A stretch of DNA of 64,000 nt, taken from the NCBI RefSeq assembly GCF_901709675.1, contig NC_051105.1, positions 6,935,104 through 6,999,103 on the forward strand. Reading direction: 5' to 3'. Shown here piece by piece: positions 1 to 10,357 of the stretch. The DNA is from Syngnathus acus (taxonomy: Eukaryota > Chordata > Actinopteri > Syngnathiformes > Syngnathidae). The position numbers and the translations under genes are program-made. How positions within the stretch are numbered: position 1 is the first letter of the stretch; the number at the start of each line of letters is the position of its first letter. The notes beneath the pieces are model-generated. The model was not told the origin of the DNA. It saw nothing but the letters and a program-made list of their open reading frames with translations, and did not search any database.

Positions 1-999
1 AAAATGGCCGTCCAAGGCGGGAGGGTGTACGCACTAGGCGGGTTCGATGGCGTGCGTAGGCTCGATTCCGTCGAGGCCTACGACCCTTTCCACAACCGTT
101 GGACGCAGGTAAGCAGGCACTCAATTTCACTCTCATAGTGGCCTGAAGGAAGTAAAGTTAAACAATCCTAGTCCATGTATCTAAAGACAAAAAATAGAAC
201 ATATAGCTTTCCTATCTGTGCAGGTGGCGCCACTCGCAGTGGGTGTGAGCTCCTTTGCTGCTGCGAGCTTCGACAGGTGGATCTACGTGATCGGTGGCGG
301 GCCCAACGGAAAGCTGGCGACAGATTTGGTTCAACGTTGGGAACCCGGAACGGACATTTGGGAGCGGCGGGCGCCGATTCCCATCGAAACCAAGTGCACC
401 AATGCTGTCAGCTTCAAGAATTGCATCTATGTAGTTGGCAAGTTTTATGTAAACATTAGACCAGTGCAATTCATGTGGGACAGGGACGGAGCCCTGTGGT
501 ACACATTTTTGGGGTATTGTCTTTATGAAAGGTTTAAAATCTAAATATGCCCCAAACTATGATCCCAAATATCATTTCAAAGTCATGTTGTTTTAACCAA
601 AATAACATTGTACCTAAATTGAAATTTACAGAAAAGGCCGTAAAAGGCAATGCGCTCATTCAATGAAGGTTTGTCCTCCTCTTTGTCCCCACAGGTGGCG
701 CCATGCACAGCATATATTGCTACACCCCTCAGTCAGACTCCTGGTCTGTTGTGACAGGTCTGGGCGATAGGGCTAGCTGCGCCATCGCTGCCTGCAACAA
801 CAAACTCTTCATCACAGGAGGCCGCGATAACAAGAACCATGTCATCTCCACAGTCATGTGCTGGGATGTGGATGAAGGAGTCTTGACAGAAGAATGTGCT
901 TTGCCCGTGGGCGTGTCGCACCACGGCAGTGTCACACTGCTGAAGTCCTACACACACGTGCACAGAGTGGCACCTGTGTCTGACCACCAAAGAATTTGA
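1..999 (+). CDS. Kelch-repeat protein, C-terminal exons (KLHL24/KLHL6/KLHL35-like), partial
   Basis: Three exons are visible: 1-108 (cut by the window edge), 224-437 and 695-999, ending in TGA at 997-999. They join in frame into about 208 residues of beta-propeller. Kelch features are seen directly: GG doublets ([26 protein letters not shown]) each followed by a YD/W strand such as [11 protein letters not shown]. The order and spacing, including a final SHHGSVTL, fit my memory of the KLHL24/KLHL6/KLHL35 subgroup, which act as substrate adaptors of CUL3 ubiquitin ligases; the BTB and BACK domains would lie upstream of this window. The donor of the second intron is GC (TTG|GCAAGT at 437/438) and is required to keep VVGG in frame with the next exon. 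The exact paralogue cannot be decided. The last coding stretch is duplicated downstream at 2480-2578. Confidence 0.85.
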
Positions 1000-2480
1000 A
1001 ACGAATGACATTGGGTGTCCCTTTAGCCCAGCGAGAGACAAAATCTTGGAGCTCCTGAACTCCTCTGATTCAGCTATTGTTGGAAAACTCCTTGCACGGA
1101 CATCATCATCTCGATACCTGGTCTATGGACTTCAATTGAAGTCAAAACGTTTCTTTTCACTGACATGTTTTGGTCGAAACACAGTTGTCTTCTGATTAAT
1201 ATTCATTTGTGGATTATGAATTATTAAGCCGAAAAGAAACTTTTGCTAATTTTACCCAAACAAGTACTTATATTTAGGGATGCACCGAAAATTCGGCCAC
1301 CGAAAATTTTCGGCCGAAAATGACCCAAAAGTGCATTTTCGGTTTTTGGCCGAAAGACCTAAATCACCGAAACAACACGGCCGAAACTTGTGATGACGTG
1401 AGCAAACAGCGCAGCCAGCACGCGGGAAAACGGGATAAGAGCCAGCATGTCTGCGGTGTGGACTGATTTCACTAGCTCAGAGAAAGACCCACGGATAGCG
1501 ATTTGCAAAACATGCAATGCTGAAATTTCAATCTGCAAAAAGTTTCTCCACGTCGGGTTTAATTCATCACCTGAAATCCAAACATCCCGATCGCCATTCT
1601 GAATATGAGAAGAAGGCGACACAGAAAAGGAAACTGACACCGAGCACGCCCACTCCGTCTGTGGCGGACGTTTTTGAAAAGGCAAGTTAAGTTTGTGCAT
1701 CCACAATTCTTGGTGGATTTGTTGTTGATAAAGGCTATGGTAACCATTGTTTTGATACACTTTTATGTTGTACACACAGAACAAAATGTAAAAGGCACTT
1801 GACTTATGCACTTTGTGTTTTTATAAGAGAACATATTTAATTTTACAGTCTTTCAGCAGGCCAGTCAGTTATAAGCCTGTAAATTATTATTTAATGTACA
1901 CGAGTGGGGTCAAGTTAAACATTTTATTTTTATTTTATTTTTGAATTTTAATTTATATTGTGCATTGTTGTAATGTCAGTGCTAAATCAATATTTTCATA
2001 CTTTTGTAACTGGTTTATTGCAATGCCTTGATTTTAGTGAGGTTAGTACACATGTAGCCATAAATGCTGTGGTTCTAATAACTGACATAATCATTTCTTT
2101 CGGTGTTTCGGTTTTCGGCCTTGGTTTCCTCATTTTTGGTTTTCGGTTTCGGCCAAGAATTTTTATTTCGGTGCATCCCTACTTATATTGTTGTCCGTGA
2201 ATGACAACATGCTCTGTGGAAAATGGTGAACTGAATCTGACTGTGGTTTGTGGACATTCATCTTGCCAGAAGAAAAAAAACAAAGAAGAAACCAGGAAAT
2301 GTTCTATAATTGCAACTGGTCCAACCACTCTGCGAAAACAAGTGTTGCATTTCAGTTGTAGGTGCCTCGAACACCTTTGAGTGCCACTCTACAAGGAGCA
2401 GGTTGGAAGGCTCACCAAAATTTGCTAGCAAAGAAGGATAAAACTTGATCTGGATGTCAACTCGAAAGCTCAAAATCTTT
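902..2480 (+). repeat. Tandem duplication copy 1: Kelch 3' end plus receptor 5' flank
   Basis: This segment starts inside the last Kelch exon and, apart from the inserted hAT element, matches 2480-3143 along its length. It holds the Kelch stop, the 3' flank and a region that in copy 2 directly precedes the start codon of receptor L1. Copy 1 therefore contains a displaced copy of the receptor 5' flank without a leader exon behind it. Confidence 0.85.
1267..2189. mobile_element. Non-autonomous hAT transposon with BED-finger remnant and 8-bp target duplications
   Basis: Terminal inverted repeats TAGGGATGCACCGAAA (from 1275) and its complement (to 2181) are flanked by the direct 8-bp repeat CTTATATT at 1267-1274 and 2182-2189. 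The paralogous copy at 2845-2852 has the empty site (CATATATT). The interior at about 1447-1680 on + reads as a broken BED zinc finger (VWTDFTSSEKD, CKTCN, then in another frame HHLKSKHPD), so it derives from a hAT transposase gene. No intact transposase frame remains. The 8-bp duplication, TIR and BED finger together identify the hAT superfamily. Confidence 0.9.
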
Positions 2481-3143
2481 GCCGGTGGGCGTGTCGCACC
2501 ACGGCAGTGTCACACTGCTGAAGTCCTACGCACACGTGCACAGAGTGGCACCTGCGTCTGACCACCAAAGAGTTTGAAATGAATAACATTGGGTGTCCCT
2601 TTAGCCCAGCGAGAGACAAAATCTTGGAGCTCCTGAACTCCTCTGATTCAGCTATTGTTGGAAAACTCCTTGCACGGACATCATCATCTCGATATCTGGG
2701 CTATGGACTTCAATTGAAGTCAAAACGTTTCTTTTCACTGGCATGTTTTGGTCGAAGCACAGTTGTTTTCTGATTAATATTCATTTGTGGATTATGAATT
2801 ACTAAGCCAAAAAGAAACTTTTACTAATTTTACCCAAACAAGTACATATATTGTTGTCCGTGAATGACAACATGCTTTGTGGAAAATGGTGAACTAAATC
2901 TGACTGTGGTTTGTGGACATTCATCTTGCCAGAAGAAAAAAAACAAAGAAGAAACCAGGAAATGTTCTATAATTGCAACTGGTCCAACCACTCTGCGAAA
3001 ACAAGTGTTGCATTTCAGTTGTAGGTGCCTCGAACACCTTTGAGTGCCACTCTACAAGGAGCAGGTTGGAAGGCTCACCAAAATTTGCTAGCAAAGAAGG
3101 ATAAAACTTGATCTGGATGTCAACTCGAAAGCTCAAAATCTTT
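2480..3143 (+). repeat. Tandem duplication copy 2: Kelch 3' fragment fused to L1 5' flank
   Basis: Second copy of the unit described at 902-2480, without the hAT insertion. It begins with the last ~33 codons of the Kelch gene still in frame (to TGA at 2576-2578), then the Kelch 3' flank, then the sequence just upstream of the L1 start. The junction between copies lies at the shared string AATCTTTGCC near 2475-2483. The 2.9-3.14 kb part resembles the 5' flanks of L2 (about 18058-18225) and L3 (about 31672-31839), so it probably carries the receptor promoter or 5' UTR. Confidence 0.85.
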
Positions 3144-6100
3144 ATGGTTAACCTATATGGTTTGGTTAGTCTTCTTTCCCTTGTCCTCGCTTTGGGTAAG
3201 TTCTGTCGTTTCCTAATGTTTACCTTTTTTTACATTATTACTGTAAAACTGCAAATGTTCTTCTAAATCGGATATAGATTTTGATCGCTTTGTTGATACT
3301 TGGACAACTGAAACAGTTCTTGTCTCATTTGCGGCAACATGATGTCATACCAGCAGACAGGGGTTATTTTTAAATTTGTTATCTTTATGTATTAACCGAG
3401 CAAATGTTTTTTGCGGGCGAATTAAAAATGGGCCATGGGCCGTAATTGGCCGGTGGGCCATAGTTTGGAGTCCCACATTACGTAGACGTGCAGATTGGGC
3501 TCGGTTACAAAAATAAATACGTAAAGATTTGCACTTTACCCTGATAAATACTAAGAGGCATAGGATTAGTTTCACTCCTAATACTGGATGGTGCCAGTTG
3601 TTCTGGTCAATCGGAGTCTAGTTCTTTATCTATTGGGTCACATTCTGTACATTTTCTATAGTTATTTTTCTTAATCTTGTGTTTTTGATTACAGCTCATG
3701 TGGTAGTCAATGTTCTTCATAGAGTGTGTTATGGTTTTACTGTAAGCGGGGGATTCTAAAATGTCCTCCTTCATGAATCTTCATGAACCTTTCTGTTGTG
3801 TTGTGCAGAGAGTTCATTCTCAATAATGATTTAACATGGTAGGAAATGTAAATATCAACATTCAACACTTCATTTTCAACCTAATCCACACCATTCCTAG
3901 GGAATCACAATGTTCCTTCATTGGTGAGCTATTTTTTAGATTATGCCCACGGGCTACTCATGAGGTACTTGGGGACTGATGTCCTGCTGCCCACGAGCAG
4001 CATCATGTTGGTGACCTATGCGGTGAGGAGTAAATAATTTACAAAACGTTTTAAAAAATGTGCATTAAAACATTTCTAAAAAAGCAATCTGAAAATCCAG
4101 TTTCCGTGTTTTGGCCCCTGTAGCTTGGGGACCCCTGGTCTACCAGTTCACACAAGGCCTTTCTGAAGTATTACATGTTTGAATACTTGATGACAATCAT
4201 GGAAATATCCTTTAGAAGAAATCAAGAAATGTGCTTTACCACAAAAGGCTCGGTAAACATGCCCAACCCAATTCCATTCCTATTGCAAGTGATTGTTTAC
4301 CAGTGACATCACCTGTTAGGTGAAGGGTAGGTTTCACTTTTAAACTTTGCTCACTAATTTGATGTCAGGGTAATCAGGTTAAGTTAATCACACTGAATGA
4401 ATCACAGATATCTATGGATGTATTTGTTCAGCAGTTTTGTTTTGAGTAAGTTCTAATAATTCTTAATGTTTTCTATTTGTCCCACGCTGGTGTCATATTT
4501 CTGTAAAAAAAAAATATTATAACTGTATGACATGAATTCCCTTGCCTGCGCCTTGATCAAATACATTAGACCAACTTCGCTGCAAAATAAACCTCCGTTT
4601 ATTCTGTCTAAAATTGAAACTTTTTTATTATCCCACCTGCATGTACCAGATTTTTTGAGTCTACATTTGTCCTCTTTGCCATCAGTAGTAACTTTCATCT
4701 ATCTGTCTCTGTCCATCTCTCCAGTTGCCCCTTCCCCAGATTCTGCACGGCATCTGGAATATGTGCTCAAGGGCCAAGAGATAAACTTTATGCCGTCTAT
4801 CCCCGGAAAACCCGATCTAGTCGGGTGGATACATGATGGTATAGATGTGGTGTGGTTCGATCTGCAGATGGGCAAAGATGTTTTTCCTCCCTACGAGGAC
4901 AGGATCACTCTGGAGCAAGAATCTGCAAGGCTCACCATCAAAGATGCCACATATGAAGACAGCGGAAACTATGACTTAAAGTTGATGATAAATGACCAGC
5001 ATCGTCGTTTAAAATACAGAATTGAGGTTATAGGTAAGTCTATTTTTCCATCTCTGTCCACTAAATATGCAGCAATTTCTTTCTTTCATTTTTTTTCATT
5101 ATTGTGTGATGATGACCCCAATATAAGGGAAGCTCGAATTGCATGGGCTTGAGCCTACTTTAGCTGACTTGTCAGTTGATCAGAGGGAACTATCGCCAAA
5201 CATTCATACTCACAATCACACCTATGGACGATTTAGTGTCTTCAATGAACAGCTGACTGTGCTTTCCATTTACGATCACATTAAACGTTGCTTCTTTGCT
5301 TGTTTGATTACAGACAAAGTAGACCAACCACACATATCGTGTGTGTTGACCAGCCCAAACAGAGCGTTGCTCGTTTGCTCAACAGACTCCAAACATCCTG
5401 ATTTATTGGAGTTTAAGTGGAGCGCAAATGGAAAGGAGCATCCAAGACCAAACTTGCAAATAAATGTGAGGGGCAAACATGATGATCGAGTTTATCGTTG
5501 TGACGTGAGCAACCCTCTGACCAAGGAAACGGCCACTTTCACTGCCGGCGACTGCTTCCTGGGTAATCATCATCAATATTCGTGCAACCGGAAGATTCCA
5601 ACAATGTTTATTTGAATGACATTTTGAACGAACGTATGTAACGTAATATTTAGAATGTTTGTACTTCTGTGCAGATAAGCCATCAGATGGTCCAAATGAC
5701 ATCCTCAAAAGTAAAACAACAGCTTTATTCATTGGCGTCATCATCATATTGATCGTCATCATTGTGATCGTCATTACGGTCGTAGCTTTGCGAAGAAAAG
5801 GTAAAGGTGCTTATATGCAAACAGAAAGAAAAAAAACAACACAAAAAAAATATTCTGGTCTTAAAACATGTTTTTATTTCACCAAGAAGTGAAAACCTGT
5901 CTTTGGTTTCTTGCAGCACGTTTTGACAATATAAAGAGAAGGGTTTTGAGAAGACATAGTTCTTCGTTTGAAGGTATGTTCAAATCGAAGTTCATTTCCA
6001 GTCGACTTGATTATTGTGATTACGCTAACAGATAGGTTTCATCTTTCTTCATAGGACTGCTGGATTCAGATGAAAACATCAAGCGTCCAAACCCTTCATG

Positions 6101-7083
6101 GGATCTGGATTTATGTGATGCACTGAAGGCATACGGCATCATAATTCACGGCTGCATCGATGTAGTTACTCAACTTGTATTTTGGCTGAAGGCAGACAAC
6201 GCCTCCAACGCTCCTGAAGTCATTGCCAACCATGTCTTGGATACTGTGAAAGTTATTGAGGGGTGTCCACAACAGCTGCTGGCTGACCCACACCCGGAGA
6301 ACATATACATCAGAGAAGTGAAACGTTTCTTGTGTAGGAAACAGAACTACATTAACAAATGTAACACAACCAATGAACAGATGGACTCATGGTTGCTGAT
6401 CCTATGTGAGCAAAGCGTTGAGAATTGGACAAAGGTTTTCCAAAATCTCAAAGAAAATGGACATTTCACAGGGAGTGACACGGACAAGGAGCTCATACAG
6501 TTCTGCTTCCTCAAACCCATCCAGGTAAATGGACGGCTTTACATATCTTGTCATCATTCAAATATGATAGACATGATATTTTCAAATGACTTTTATTTAC
6601 TTTTAAAAAGAACATTTGCACATTTGAATTATAACAACCTACCATATTTATATTGTATATGATTTTTTTAAGAGAGTTTTTCTTTTCATTTAGGATAAGC
6701 TGAACGGGCTTTTAAGAGACTGGAACTCACAGCGGATGCTAGAAGCTGCAAAAAACAAACTTCTGAATGTCTCGAGAAAGGCTGCCAACCTGTGCAAGGA
6801 GAAGTATCATTTTAAAGCACAGAACCCCAATAATGAACCATCTTATGAGCGCTGCAGGCTCATTATGGCTGAAAATGGATGGAATGAACCAAAGAATGAA
6901 GGAGCAGCAGCAAAATTGTATAAAAAAATGAAAATTGAGATGCAAACAGAAACATTTGAACCCAGAGACGTACACGCTGACAACAGAATAGGGAGGGCAA
7001 GAGCACAGGGGGAGAAGGAAAACAAAACACAGGCAACCAGTCAGAACACAAAAACACAAACAAAGTCACTCACGTTAGTTTGA
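3144..7083 (+). CDS. L1: CD2/SLAM-like Ig receptor with cytoplasmic integrase-like domain
   Basis: Model: 3144-3195 (leader, MVNLYGLVSLLSLVLALG), 4725-5033 (V-like), 5314-5562 (C2-like), 5675-5800 (transmembrane), 5917-5973, 6055-6524 and 6694-7083, giving 550 residues. All exon joins are phase 1 except the last (phase 0), and all have GT-AG borders. The V domain lacks B- and F-strand cysteines (YEDSGNYDL). The C2 domain has four (ISC, LVC, YRC, DCF), as in CD2/CD48/SLAM proteins. The membrane span is rich in Ile/Val and ends in LRRKG. The tail from residue 265 resembles the integrase core found in fish transposon-derived proteins: D283 (WDLD), HGCID, D342 (LLADPHPEN), then D375 where E is expected (EQMDSW), followed by KFLEN-like helices and a C-terminal MAENGW block. 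It is shorter than L2 and L3 at the start of the core and before the third acidic residue. A second leader is possible at 4397. Expression and catalysis are not shown by sequence. Confidence 0.75.
4397..4445 (+). CDS. Alternative leader exon of L1
   Basis: An ATG opens MNHRYLWMYLFSSFVL followed by a phase-1 GTAAGT donor, so it could splice to the V exon at 4725 in place of the 3144 leader. The same exon type is the only leader of the short receptors (10358, 24008, 37432). Hydrophobic character fits a signal peptide. Use is inferred. Confidence 0.5.
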
Positions 7084-8135
7084 AGTATGAGCTTGTTTAG
7101 CCTGACGAGTAGTTCTACAGGAAGCTATTCTTCTTTTATAGTATATAGTAACAGGTGGGACGTATTATGCTAACTATTAAATAACTTTTGATTAAATTAT
7201 ATGTGAATTGTGATACATTTCCTGCACCATCCGATGATCTCTCAAGGCATGAAAATGATTGGACAAAGATTCATTTGACATTATTTGGAGAGAAAGGAAA
7301 TTAGGTCACCATGAAGGCAAAGCAGTCTTCGGATATTATTAAAGTATGAGAGCAGCAAAAGACTTCTTTGGAAATCGCTGCTCGAGTGCCTTCTGGTGAG
7401 GTGCAGGATGCTGCTGATTTTCCTATTTTCTTTCTTTAGTCACCCATACATGATTGTTTGTGCTGCTCTGCTTCAACAGTGTTAAACAAACATGAAGGAT
7501 TTTGTATTTGCATGTATATTTATTTCATTGTCACTAAATGTTAGTTTTAGGACTGACATGTTTTGCAGCCTATGTTGTTAAGAATAACCACAGGTAAAAA
7601 TAGTCTAATTTCTACTTGGTTGTGTAAAGTTACTGTGCAAAGCCGTGAGTTGGATTTGTGAGTACAATGCATGTATTGTATGAGGTAACACTGTTGCCGT
7701 CTGGTCCAAAAGTAGCTTGAAACGTAAATAATTATACTGGTAATGGCCGGTATTATGAAAAAAAAATAAAAGAACACCTCGAGAATGTTGTGTGACTCCT
7801 TTTCCTGGTCTTTGTCGATCTGTCTTCATTGGAAGGAGCCCAAGCCTGCTCTGCTGGCTGAAATGCACCTGTTTTGTTTTTTGCAAGCTTGACTCTCATA
7901 AGGCAAAAAGAAAAGCAGTTGTAAACTTTCTATTGTAAACATTAAGACACAAAACGATGTCAAACGGAATAAACATGCTATTGACACATATTTAAATCAT
8001 CTACTGTCTTTTGAAAATGATCTCCTTCCGCTCATGTTTTGAAAATCTAAGCTCAGGCACCAGCGAGAAATTCTTTCACTTTCAAACCACACCCTCGCTC
8101 GTTTGCTGTCACACTGTCAGTGGAGCAACACGCCA
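7084..8135 (+). other. L1 3' flank and spacer
   Basis: No coding region seen. An ATTAAA lies about 90 bases after the stop (the L2 counterpart is AATAAA at 22261-22266), and an AATAAA at 7765-7770 could end a longer transcript. The segment is shared with 22163-23150 and 35630-36640. Confidence 0.5.
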
Positions 8136-9450
8136 TTTGCTGAACCACCTGAAGGAGGTCACGGGCCCCCTGCTTGACCCCCTCCAGTTTGCCTACCGGG
8201 CAAACAGGTCAGTGGATGATGCGGTCAACATGGGACTGCACTACATCCTGCACCACCTGGACACTCCAGGAACGTACGCCAGGATCCTGTTCGTGGACTT
8301 CAGCTCGGCGTTCAACACCATCGCTCCTGACATCCTCCAACAGAAGCTCATCCAGCTTGCGGTGCCTGCCCCCACCTGTCAGTGGATCACCAGCTTCCTG
8401 ACCAACAGGAGACAGCGTGTGAGGCTGGGGGGCATCACATCTGACACCCGGACCACCAATACTGGAGCCCCTCAGGGGTGCGTCCTCTCCCCACTGCTCT
8501 TCTCTCTCTACACCAATGATTTCTCCTCAGATGACTCTCCTGTGAAGCTCCTGAAGTATGCAGACGACACCACTCTCATCGGACTGATCCAGGACGGTGA
8601 TGAGACTGCGTACAGACAGGAGGTGGAGCGGCTGGTCCACTGGTGCAACCAAAACCATCTGGAGCTGAACCCGCTCAAGACCGTGGAGATGACAGTGGAT
8701 TTCAGGCGAGACCCTTCACCACTTTTACCCCTCACTATCCGCAGTAATACTATTCTCTCCACAGACACCTTCAAGTTCCTGGGAACCACAATCTCTCGGG
8801 ACCTGAAATGGACCGGCCACATAGACTCTGTCCGGAAGAAGGCCCAGCAGAGGCTGTACTTCCTGAGACAGCTCAAGAAGTTCAACCTGCCGCGAGAGCT
8901 TCTGAAGACCTTCTACACTGCCATCATCCAGTCTGTCCTCTGCACCTCCATCACTGTCTGGTTTGGATCAGCCTCCAAACAAGACAAGCACAGACTGCAA
9001 CGGACAATCAGGACTGCAGAAAAGATCATTGGAATCAACCTCCCTTCTATCCAAGACTTGTACCTGTCCAGGACCAGGAAACGTGCAAGGAACATCTCTA
9101 CAGACCCTTCTCACCCAGGTTGCAGTCTGTTTGAACTACTCCCCTCCGGACGGCGTTATAGAGCTCGGTACGCCAAAACCAGCAGACACCGAGACAGCTT
9201 CTTCCCCCAGGCTGTTGCTCTGATGAACTCACACCACTCATAGAGTCTCAGAGGCATTACTGTGCAATAACATCCTGCTCTTCACACCTTTTGAATTTGT
9301 CTACACTGTTTTTGCCATTATTCACATGTCCTGAGTGTTGTTAGTCACCTATATGTTGAACAGAGGGTGTGTTTTACCGAAGTCAAATTCCTTGTTTGGC
9401 ACGCTCAAACATGGCGAATAAAAACTCTTGAATCTTGAATCTTGAATTTG
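8136..9450 (+). mobile_element. 5'-truncated LINE (L2/CR1/Rex-type) with reverse transcriptase
   Basis: One open frame runs from the 5' junction to TAG at 9241-9243 and contains reverse transcriptase motifs: FVDFSSAFNTI, GAPQGCVLSPLLFSLY, and YADDTTL (catalytic DD). It lacks the endonuclease and the start of the polymerase, so it is 5' truncated. The 3' end is a short run of CTTGAAT repeats (about 9426-9447), typical of this LINE group. Both paralogous loci (about 23158 and 36640) lack it and show an uninterrupted site; TTTG is repeated at the two ends (8136-8139 and 9447-9450). It inserted after the array duplicated. Confidence 0.9.
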
Positions 9451-10357
9451 TATCACATACTTTAAGAGGGAGAAGAGCTGATCGGGGATACGCTTTTGAA
9501 TATTCTAAGATGGTCTACCAACATGCTATGATCGATTATCATCAAAAAGTGTTCAAATGAGTTTCATGGGCCATATTACATTGTATTTGGGATATTTCTC
9601 TGGGCTAATCAAAAAACCATCTCAGTTGTTGATAAGTTGATCCAGTTTGGCCACTTGCACACAATGGCTGGCTAATCATTACGTCAGGAGTGTGGATTGT
9701 GCTCCGTCAAAATAATAAAGACATAAAGACTTGCACTTTACCCTGATAAATAAGAGGCAAAGGTTTAGTTTCATATCTACTACTGAATGGTGCCAAGGGC
9801 AAACATTAGATTGACTTTTAATACAGGAACGTGCCAGTCGTCCTGTTGCTGTATTCATTTGGTCGTGTTGCTCTCGCTAAGCTCGGTCTATAGTTATTTT
9901 TCTTATTTGTTTAATTACAACTCCTGTGGAAGTCAATATTCTTTATAGAATGTCCAGTGTGTTATGGTTTTACTGTAAGCGGGTGATTCTAAAATGGTGT
10001 CCTCCTTCATGAACAACTTCCTGTTGTGTTGTTGTTGAAAATCAATGTCGAGAATTAGGTCCCACTGGGCAAGGAACCATCATGTTGTAGAAACAATTTT
10101 GTGATCTTGGTCAGGAATGAGCATCTCAATTAAGAGTTGCCATATAAAATGCAATAATGAGACCCAAGATGGGCCTCACATCTTTTTTTGTGTGTTCATC
10201 AATTGAAACTTGTTGTGACAAGAAACCAGAAAATAATTGCAGTCAGAAAAACAAGTCCAACCGGTCTGCATATATGAAAGTATGAAGTATGAGCACTTGG
10301 GTGTTGAGGACATGAACACCTTGTGTACTCATTCCAGGTATAAGTTCATTGGGCGCA
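9451..10357 (+). other. Spacer and 5' flank of S1a
   Basis: Non-coding sequence shared with 23170-24007 and 36660-37431. It probably contains the S1a promoter, because similarity runs up to the leader ATG, but no clear core promoter element can be named. Confidence 0.4.

Noticed and set aside
3430-3480. GGGCCATGGGCCG-type palindromic stretch in L1 intron 1 as a regulatory element
   Set aside because: Resembles a MITE end found in many fish repeats (compare the GGCCCGCGGGCC piece at 51390); too short to assign.
6736-7083. Separate small gene starting at 6736
   Set aside because: The frame continues upstream to an acceptor at 6693 in phase with the integrase exon, so it is the last exon of L1.
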